Source: Clostridia bacterium
GTDB taxonomy: Bacteria > Bacillota > Clostridia > Oscillospirales > Butyricicoccaceae
DNA: 6,153 nt
Reading direction: 5' to 3'
Assembly: GCA_017396925.1 (NCBI GenBank)
Contig: JAFQKM010000141.1
Coordinates: 1-6,153 of the forward strand
The position numbers and the translations under genes were made by a program. The notes below the pieces were generated by a model. That model was given only the letters and a program-made list of their open reading frames with translations. It ran no database searches and was not told the DNA's origin. Below, piece by piece: positions 1 through 5,713 of this stretch. Position 1 is the stretch's first letter; the number at the start of each line of letters is the position of its first letter.

Positions 1-1
1 C

Positions 2-382
2 GTCGGCTTCCTCGAAGAGCTGATCTTCCGCGGCTTCCTGTTCAAGGCCATGGCCGAGGATGACCTGCGCACCGCCGTCATCCTCTCCAGCCTGACCTTC
101 GGCATAGGCCACATCGTCAACCTCTTCAACGGCAGCGGCGCCGAACTGCTGCCCAATCTTTGCCAGGTGGTCTATGCCATTGCCATCGGCTTTGCCTTTG
201 TCATGCTCTTTATCCGCACGGGCAGCATCCTTGCCCCCATCGCCGCCCACAGCGCCGTCAATATGCTCAGCGTCTTTGCCGACCGCGGCGACCTTCCTCC
301 TGCCCACAATATTTTTTCGGCCCTCTTTCTCACCGTCGTCTCGCTGGGCTATGCATGGTGGCTCTGGAAGAAGGCGGCATAG
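2..382 (+). CDS. CPBP-family intramembrane metalloprotease (CAAX protease-like), 3' part
   Basis: The gene enters from the left edge and about 126 C-terminal residues are visible, ending in TAG. Seen directly: the three conserved motifs of the CPBP/Abi family in the right order. These are EELIFR (EExxxR, positions 14-31), FGIGH (FxxxH) and HSAVN (HxxxN), embedded in hydrophobic stretches that would be membrane helices, ending in a Trp-rich tail (WWLWKKAA). In this family the Glu and His residues are the proposed metal ligands and catalytic residues of an intramembrane protease related to Rce1. Members act in prenyl-protein processing, bacteriocin self-immunity or unknown housekeeping, so the substrate cannot be named. 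The next gene appears to have its own promoter, and I see no clear terminator after this one, so some read-through is possible. The start lies outside the window. Confidence 0.85.
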   Translation, partial: VGFLEELIFRGFLFKAMAEDDLRTAVILSSLTFGIGHIVNLFNGSGAELLPNLCQVVYAIAIGFAFVMLFIRTGSILAPIAAHSAVNMLSVFADRGDLPPAHNIFSALFLTVVSLGYAWWLWKKAA

Positions 383-401
383 CCCCTCCGGCCCCATATT
401 G

Positions 402-418
402 TTTACAGATTCTTAATG
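402..418 (+). promoter_or_regulatory. Possible OmpR-family regulator box (direct repeat) upstream of the response regulator
   Basis: TTTACA (402-407) and TTAATG (413-418) are separated by 5 bases, giving the 11-bp period typical of OmpR/PhoB-family binding sites, including Bacillus PhoP boxes. Read two bases earlier, TGTTTA-N5-TCTTAA resembles a WalR-type box with one mismatch per half. The box lies about 20 bases upstream of a good -10 that has no good -35, the arrangement expected for an activator-dependent, possibly autoregulated promoter. This is inference from spacing and sequence only. Confidence 0.35.
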
Positions 419-444
419 CAAAACCGCCCTGTTGGATTTATAAT
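413..444 (+). promoter_or_regulatory. Probable sigma-A promoter of the regulator-kinase-protease unit
   Basis: A perfect -10 hexamer TATAAT lies at 439-444, about 64 bases before the response-regulator start. No good -35 is found 16-18 bases upstream; the nearest candidate, TTAATG at 413-418, sits 20 bases away. Transcription would begin near 451, leaving a leader of roughly 57 nt that contains the palindrome at 465-480. The 10-mer TATAATAAAG here recurs exactly at the acetyltransferase promoter (4097-4106). Confidence 0.5.
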
Positions 445-464
445 AAAGATAAGAAAAATCCAAA

Positions 465-480
465 GGGCATAAGTATGCCC
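465..480. promoter_or_regulatory. Perfect 16-bp palindrome in the leader of the response regulator gene
   Basis: GGGCATA (465-471) and TATGCCC (474-480) are perfect inverted repeats around a 2-base centre. The site lies downstream of the -10 and 15 bases before the ribosome binding site GAGGTG (495-500). No T-run follows, so it is not a normal terminator. The 2-base centre fits a dimeric protein operator better than a stable RNA hairpin. Which protein might bind it is unknown. Confidence 0.45.
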
Positions 481-507
481 GCAGTCTGAAATACGAGGTG
501 TTATTTT

Positions 508-1191
508 ATGCAGAAAACCATTCTGATCATCGAAGACGACAGCAACATCCGCGAGCTGCTGCGCCTCTACCTGACCCAGGAGGGCTATAAGATCGAAACC
601 GCCCAGGACGGCCTGGAGGGTCTGCGTGCCTTCAAGGCCCACGAGCCCGACCTGATCCTGCTCGACCTGATGATGCCCGTTATGGACGGCACACAGGTCA
701 TCAAGGAGGTCCGCGCCGTTTCCAAGGTGCCGGTCATCATGCTGACCGCCAAGGGCGAGACCTTCGACAAGGTGGCCGGCCTCGATCTGGGCGCCGACGA
801 CTATGTCACCAAGCCCTTCGAGACCCGCGAGCTGATCGCCCGTATCCGTGCCGTTCTGCGCCGCTACGGCGACAACGAGCCCCCCAAGAAGCTGGAATAC
901 GAAAATCTGATCATCGACAAGGAATCCTACAACATCACCGTTAAGGGCGAAAAGATGGAGATCCCGCCCAAGGAGATCGAGCTGCTCTATTTTCTGGCCA
1001 GCTCGCCCAACCGCGTCTTTACCCGCGCCCAGCTGCTGGACGACGTCTGGGGCTTCGACTATTTCGGCGATACCCGCACGGTCGACGTCCATGTCAAGCG
1101 CCTGCGCGAAAAGCTGCAGGATGTTTCCGACAAGTGGGAGATCAAGACGGTCTGGGGCGTCGGCTATAAGTTCGAGGTCCGGGACAACTGA
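508..1191 (+). CDS. OmpR/PhoB-family DNA-binding response regulator
   Basis: A 227-residue cytoplasmic transcription factor of normal family length. The N-terminal receiver domain (about 3-115) shows the acidic pocket E9/D10/D11, the phosphoacceptor Asp53 (LLDLMMP), Thr80 (LTAKG) and Lys102 (TKPF). The C-terminal winged-helix domain (about 130-225) carries the characteristic recognition-helix region (DTRTVDVHVKRLREKL) and the closing wing (KTVWGVGYKFE). The ATG at 508 is chosen because GAGGTG sits 7 bases upstream. The gene ends 37 bases before a histidine kinase gene in the same orientation, so the kinase is its probable phosphodonor. Overall it resembles the PhoP/WalR/CssR group. The adjoining HtrA-type protease suggests an envelope-stress role like CssR, but the target genes cannot be read from this window. 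Confidence 0.95.
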   Translation: MQKTILIIEDDSNIRELLRLYLTQEGYKIETAQDGLEGLRAFKAHEPDLILLDLMMPVMDGTQVIKEVRAVSKVPVIMLTAKGETFDKVAGLDLGADDYVTKPFETRELIARIRAVLRRYGDNEPPKKLEYENLIIDKESYNITVKGEKMEIPPKEIELLYFLASSPNRVFTRAQLLDDVWGFDYFGDTRTVDVHVKRLREKLQDVSDKWEIKTVWGVGYKFEVRDN

Positions 1192-1197
1192 GAATAC

Positions 1198-1212
1198 CGC
1201 CCGTTTCGGGCG
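1198..1212 (+). other. Small hairpin between regulator and kinase genes
   Basis: CGCCCG-TTT-CGGGCG forms a perfect 6-bp GC-rich stem just after the regulator stop and just before the kinase ribosome binding site. No T-run follows, so it is not a clear terminator. It might tune the relative output of the two genes through mRNA stability or partial attenuation. That role is inference. Confidence 0.4.
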
Positions 1213-1228
1213 ATAAGGGGGATGCCTT

Positions 1229-2668
1229 TTGAAAGGCCTGTTTTTCCGCAACTTCATCATCTATGCCATCGTCATCTGCGTCAGCTTTGCCGCCCTGGGC
1301 AGTACCTTCACCTACCAGATCAACGGCTTTGCCCTGCAGGAAAAAATGAATATGCTGTCCGACACCATGGAGCGCGCCGCCGAAAGCACCCTGCTCTATC
1401 TGGAGGCCAGCTCGGTGGGGCTCGACGTCAAACCGGCGGCCAAGCTCTATCGCTCGACCATGACCCAGCTGGCCGAAGAAAACGAGGCCACCATCATCGT
1501 CACCGACGGCGAGGGCACCATGCTGCTGGTAGCCACCCGCGACGGCTGCTATGCCCAGAAGGGCGGCGTCCTTTCGCCCAAGGCGGTGGAATCGGTGGTC
1601 AGCAAGGGCAGCTACTACGAGCTGTCCGACCTGGGCGGCTATCTGTCGGGCTCTCATTTCGTATCGGGCACGGTCGCCGCCCTGCCCGGCACCGACGCAA
1701 CAGCCGAACCCGAGCTGCTGGTCTTTGCCGCCATTTCCTCCGATTCGACCCTGCTCTTTTTCGTCAATATCCTGTCGACCTTCCTGCTGATGACGGCCGT
1801 CGTTCTGATCCTGACCCTCATCGTCACCTACTTTGTCACATGGAATCAGGTGCGCCCCCTCAAGCTGATGGCCAGCGCCTCCCGCCGCTTCGCCCGCGGA
1901 GACTATTCGGTGCGCATTCCCCTGCCCCGGCAGCGCAACGAGGTCTATGAGATGGCAGCCAGCTTCAACAACATGGCCGACGCCATCGAACAGCACCAGA
2001 CCATGCAGCGCGACCTGATCGCCAACGTCTCCCACGATCTGCGCACCCCCATGACCACCATCGGCGGCTTTATCGACGGTATCCTCGACGGGGCCATTCC
2101 CCCCGACAAGCAGGCGCATTACCTGCGCATCGTCTCGGACGAGATCAAGCGCCTGTCCCGTCTGGCCAACAGCATGGTCACCATGTCGAAGATGGAATCG
2201 GGCGACGAGCTGATAAAGGCCACCTTCGATATGTCGGAAATGGTCATCCGCATCGCCCTCAGCTTCGAGCAGAAGATCAACGACAAGAAGATCGAGCTCG
2301 ATCTCGAGATCCCCGATACCTGCCCGGTCAACGGCAACCACGACGCCTTGTTCCAGGTGGTCTATAACCTCTTCGACAATGCCCTCAAGTTTGTCGACGA
2401 AGGGGGCGAGCTCAAGATCCTCATGGCCGTCCGCAGCGGCCGCCTGCAGTTCAACATCCGCAACACGGGCAGCGAGATCGACCCCGAAAGCCTCAAGCAC
2501 ATCTTCGACCGCTTCTATAAGAGCGACAAATCGCGCGGCAAGAACCCCCACGGCTCGGGCCTGGGCCTCTATATCGCCAAGACGGTCATCGGCCGCCACG
2601 GCGGCGACATCTATGCCCGCAGCGGCGACGGCAAAACCGAGTTTTATTTTGATATCCCCGTGAACTAA
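1229..2668 (+). CDS. Membrane sensor histidine kinase, partner of the preceding response regulator
   Basis: A 479-residue sensor kinase. In order: transmembrane helix 1 (about 9-28), an extracytoplasmic sensor region of about 140 residues (30-172) with no fold I can name, transmembrane helix 2 (about 174-203), a HAMP linker (about 204-256), and a HisKA dimerisation domain with phosphoacceptor His269 in NVSHDLRTP. The ATPase domain follows, with N-box N380-LFDN, a G1-like box NTGSE (412-416), the F box DRFYKSD and G2 box HGSGLGL (441-447). The G1 box has Asn in place of the usual Asp and Glu in place of the second Gly, so it departs from DxGxG. The TTG start is chosen because AGGGGG lies 7 bases upstream and because the first in-frame ATG would delete membrane helix 1. 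It is probably co-transcribed with the regulator and with the protease 18 bases downstream. The signal it senses is unknown. Confidence 0.94.
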   Translation: MKGLFFRNFIIYAIVICVSFAALGSTFTYQINGFALQEKMNMLSDTMERAAESTLLYLEASSVGLDVKPAAKLYRSTMTQLAEENEATIIVTDGEGTMLLVATRDGCYAQKGGVLSPKAVESVVSKGSYYELSDLGGYLSGSHFVSGTVAALPGTDATAEPELLVFAAISSDSTLLFFVNILSTFLLMTAVVLILTLIVTYFVTWNQVRPLKLMASASRRFARGDYSVRIPLPRQRNEVYEMAASFNNMADAIEQHQTMQRDLIANVSHDLRTPMTTIGGFIDGILDGAIPPDKQAHYLRIVSDEIKRLSRLANSMVTMSKMESGDELIKATFDMSEMVIRIALSFEQKINDKKIELDLEIPDTCPVNGNHDALFQVVYNLFDNALKFVDEGGELKILMAVRSGRLQFNIRNTGSEIDPESLKHIFDRFYKSDKSRGKNPHGSGLGLYIAKTVIGRHGGDIYARSGDGKTEFYFDIPVN

Positions 2669-2686
2669 ACCTTTCCGAGGTGTACC

Positions 2687-4018
<1,332 letters not shown>

Positions 4019-4045
4019 GTCCACACGAAGATAAACCACTGCCTC

Positions 4046-4070
4046 AAAGCCCCTCATATGAGGGGCTTTT
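4046..4070 (+). terminator. Rho-independent terminator after the protease gene
   Basis: A perfect 12-bp inverted repeat, AAAGCCCCTCAT (4046-4057) and ATGAGGGGCTTT (4058-4069), is followed by TTTT within 4067-4070 and a T-rich tail. It starts 28 bases after the protease stop. The closest bases at the centre cannot all pair, so the real loop is about 4 nt. The matching A-run means it could also act in the other direction. Confidence 0.85.
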
Positions 4071-4073
4071 CTG

Positions 4074-4102
4074 TTGCATTTTGCCCCCCGTCCGCCTATA
4101 AT
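4074..4102 (+). promoter_or_regulatory. Sigma-A promoter of the acetyltransferase gene
   Basis: TTGCAT (4074-4079) and TATAAT (4097-4102) are spaced by exactly 17 bases, a near-consensus housekeeping promoter. The -35 begins 4 bases after the T-run of the preceding terminator, so this transcript is insulated from the upstream unit. Transcription would start near 4109. Confidence 0.75.
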
Positions 4103-4141
4103 AAAGCTTGTCTGAAATCTACCGAAAAGGAGCGAACGGTT

Positions 4142-4657
4142 ATGTCTGAGATCGTATGCAAAATGGTCCGTGCCTCTCTTGAGGATCTGGACGAGATCCA
4201 CGCCCTTACCCGTCTGGCGGCCGACCGCTCGAAGGTCACCGCATGGGACGAAGGCTATCCCAACCGCGCCATCCTCACCGACGATCTGAAGGCCGGTGTG
4301 CTGTATAAGTAGGTCCACGAAGGAAAGATCATCTCGATCATGCTCATCCGTCCCTGGGGCGAATATCTGGCCTATGAAGGCGATCAGGATATCGAGACAT
4401 GGGATCCCGCGATCGAGAACCCCTGCGGCATGGCCCGCTTCTGTGTCGACCCCCGTCTGCAGGGCCGGGGCCTCGGCCGCCGCATGATGCAGGCTTCCAT
4501 CGACAAGGCCCGCGAACTGGGCTTCGACGGCATCCACTTCCAGGCCGCCAAAAACAATCCGCTGACCCTCCATCTCTACGACTCGATGGGCTTCCACCGC
4601 GCCGGCGAGGTCAGCGAACATCACGGCGACTATATCTGCTACGAAATGCAGCTGTAA
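4142..4657 (+). pseudogene. GNAT-family N-acetyltransferase interrupted by an in-frame TAG
   Basis: The reading frame from ATG 4142 (AAGGAG at 4127-4132, spacing 9) to TAA 4657 would encode 171 residues, a typical GNAT length. TAG at 4310-4312 stops it after 56 codons. Homology-like sequence continues in the same frame without any shift (VHEGKIISIMLIRPW). The second part holds the acetyl-CoA-binding motif A, DPRLQGRGLGRRMM (Q-x-x-G-x-G), and the C-terminal NNPLTLHLYDSMGF segment typical of the family. A GNAT enzyme transfers acetyl from acetyl-CoA to an amine; the substrate is not evident. One base change explains the stop, for example from a Tyr codon. ATG 4340 could restart a 105-residue product, but its ribosome site is poor (AAGGAAAG about 13 bases away) and it would lack the first strands of the fold. 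A sequencing error is also possible. TAG ends two other genes here, so general recoding is unlikely. Confidence 0.8.
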
Positions 4658-4664
4658 GACGCAG

Positions 4665-4689
4665 AAAAGCACCCTTTCGGGTGCTTTTT
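4665..4689. terminator. Bidirectional terminator between convergent genes
   Basis: AAAAGCACCC (4665-4674), loop TTTC, GGGTGCTTTT (4679-4688) makes a perfect 10-bp stem. T-rich sequence follows on the plus strand, and the mirrored A-run gives a U-run on the minus strand. It lies 7 bases after the acetyltransferase stop and 4 bases beyond the spoIIQ stop on the other strand, so it can serve both transcripts. Confidence 0.88.
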
Positions 4690-4692
4690 CTT

Positions 4693-5454
4693 TTATTCAA
4701 ACTTGAGCGAGAGGGGATCGATATACTGCCCGTCCTTCTTCATGACGAGGTGGACATGGCATTCCATCAGGCTTTCGGTCTTCATGGTATTGCCTGCAGC
4801 GGCCACCACATCCCCGGCCTTCACGCTGTCGCCCACGGCCACCGGCAGGTCGGGCGCCAGACCGCAGAGGCGGCTGGTGACGCCCTCTTCGTGTTCGATG
4901 ACCAGAACGGTACCCTCCAGCGGATCTTCATAGATCTCCTCCACCCGGCCGTCGGCCACGGCCAGCACAGGATCCCCCATACCGCAGGCAATGTCGATGC
5001 CGTTGTGGGTGCGCCAGTCGCCCATGGTCTCGTCATACTGCAGGGCGTCGACCGAATAGGTGCGGATGACCTCGCCGCTGACCGGATAACAATACACCGG
5101 ATCCCGATGGAAGATCCAGGTCTCGGTCAGCTCCTCCTGCGCTGCAGGGGCAGGTACCGCGGGCTCGGGCGCCGAAACCCGGGCAGCCTCGGCCGGTTCC
5201 TCCGGCTCTTCGGGCGCCAGCTGTACATTCACATCGGGGATCTTTGGCAGGTCTTCTGCCGGCAGATCGGCGGCCGAAGGCAGGCTCTCGCCCAGGCCGA
5301 TGTCGTATTCCGAAGGCTCGGAAGCCTCGGGCAGGAAGAAGAGGACATATCCCGAAATGCCGATGGCGAGGACGCACAGCATAAGTACGATATAGAATCC
5401 CTTGTCTTCCGAAAATCTTGCCAGTCTGGCTTTTACGCCGTCTTTTTCATGCAT
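4693..5454 (-). CDS. spoIIQ: SpoIIQ-like M23/LytM sporulation protein with intact zinc site
   Basis: A 253-residue membrane protein: a short cytoplasmic N-terminus, one transmembrane helix (about 19-42), an acidic Pro/Ala/Glu-rich stalk (about 42-111) and a C-terminal LytM/M23 domain. The domain shows H150-NGI-D154 (HxxxD) and H233-V-H235 (HxH), the full zinc ligand set. In Bacillus, SpoIIQ has lost a ligand and is inactive as an enzyme; clostridial SpoIIQ proteins keep the site. SpoIIQ sits in the forespore membrane and pairs across the septum with SpoIIIAH to build the channel needed for engulfment and forespore gene expression. The assignment rests on this architecture and on spoIID lying directly upstream, a common clostridial order. 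I chose ATG 5454 because GGAGGTG lies 9 bases upstream; an in-frame TTG at 5472 overlaps that ribosome site and is unlikely. A general M23 cell-wall hydrolase is the alternative. Confidence 0.85.
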   Translation of the reverse strand: MHEKDGVKARLARFSEDKGFYIVLMLCVLAIGISGYVLFFLPEASEPSEYDIGLGESLPSAADLPAEDLPKIPDVNVQLAPEEPEEPAEAARVSAPEPAVPAPAAQEELTETWIFHRDPVYCYPVSGEVIRTYSVDALQYDETMGDWRTHNGIDIACGMGDPVLAVADGRVEEIYEDPLEGTVLVIEHEEGVTSRLCGLAPDLPVAVGDSVKAGDVVAAAGNTMKTESLMECHVHLVMKKDGQYIDPLSLKFE

Positions 5455-5463
5455 GATATCTTG

Positions 5464-5470
5464 CACCTCC
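5464..5470 (-). promoter_or_regulatory. Ribosome binding site that sets the spoIIQ start
   Basis: On the minus strand GGAGGTG is followed by 9 bases and ATG (5454-5452). An upstream in-frame TTG (5472-5470) overlaps the first base of this site, which argues against starting there. Confidence 0.75.
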
Positions 5471-5499
5471 AAGCCTATTATCGGCCGGGAGGATAGATT

Positions 5500-5576
5500 T
5501 TATGCGGCTTCTTTCAGATCTTCGATCTCCACACCGGTGTAATACCACTTGATGATTTCTTCGCACGTCTTGCCTT
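5500..5576 (-). pseudogene. Detached second copy of the spoIID 3' end
   Basis: Read on the minus strand this segment encodes GKTCEEIIKWYYTGVEIEDLKEAA then TAA (5502-5500). It closely matches the end of the spoIID gene at 5717-5784, GKNFDEIIKWYYTGVEIEDLKE. At the DNA level 62 of 68 bases agree (5509-5576 against 5717-5784), and the 51 bases nearest the stop differ at only one position. Upstream of GK the similarity ends abruptly, and the frame runs back only to a stop at 5617-5619 with no ATG, so this is a fragment and not a gene. The altered residues are conservative and the tail ends AA, as if this were the end of another spoIID allele. It lies 45 bases before the spoIIQ start codon. Confidence 0.8.
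5509..5576. repeat. Direct repeat, copy B (partner 5717-5784)
   Basis: This 68-base segment is repeated in the same orientation 208 bases to the right, with mismatches at 5533, 5560, 5563, 5564, 5566 and 5567. The intervening block is rich in hairpins. Direct repeats at the 3' end of a gene are what site-specific integration or a strand-slippage duplication would leave. Confidence 0.9.
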
Positions 5577-5704
5577 TCCCCACAAAATCTTTGATTTTGC
5601 AGGGGCCCCTTTCATTTTATAGATTTCCGTTGAATGAATCACCGGAAATCAACGGCCGAATTGTCGGCCGGATGTACTTTCGTACATCTCGAAGAAGGCA
5701 AGAC
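5567..5704 (-). other. 138-bp multi-hairpin block closed by a 10-bp inverted repeat (inserted element or structured RNA)
   Basis: GTCTTGCCTT (5567-5576) and AAGGCAAGAC (5695-5704) are perfect inverted repeats enclosing four perfect stems. These are a 7-bp stem at 5583-5599 with a 3-base loop, extended by CCCC/GGGG (5578-5581 with 5602-5605); an 8-bp stem at 5622-5650; a 7-bp stem at 5653-5670; and a 7-bp stem at 5671-5688 with a GAAA tetraloop when read on the minus strand. The last two abut with no base between them. No protein is encoded. The minus strand is the likely transcribed one, lying between spoIID and spoIIQ. It could be a non-autonomous mobile element, a regulatory or processing RNA in the spoIID-spoIIQ transcript, or an integration remnant. 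I do not recognise it as a known RNA family. It lacks a domain-V-like helix, so a group II intron is not supported. Confidence 0.6.
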
Positions 5705-5713
5705 CCTATTTCT

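Noticed and set aside
403..1260. Minus-strand open frame opposite the response regulator
   Set aside because: It is an in-register antisense shadow of a clear response regulator gene, created by the same codon bias.
4399..5496. Plus-strand open frame spanning the acetyltransferase end and the antisense of spoIIQ
   Set aside because: It runs across a strong terminator and opposite a well-supported M23 gene. Its translation shows Arg/Pro-rich out-of-frame composition with no domain.
5497..5505. Sigma-E-like -10 (CATAAAAT, minus strand) before spoIIQ
   Set aside because: The -10 resembles the consensus, but I found no matching -35 at the required distance and no sigma-F or sigma-G pattern either, so no promoter is claimed.
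5578..5619. Terminator after spoIID formed by the CCCC/CAAAATC stem
   Set aside because: Neither strand has a proper T-run directly after the stem, so a terminator call is not supported.
5571..5713. Group II intron remnant, suggested by the GAAA-capped hairpin
   Set aside because: The 7-bp GAAA hairpin lacks the longer conserved domain V helix with its catalytic triad and bulge, and no domain VI or splice-site pattern is visible.
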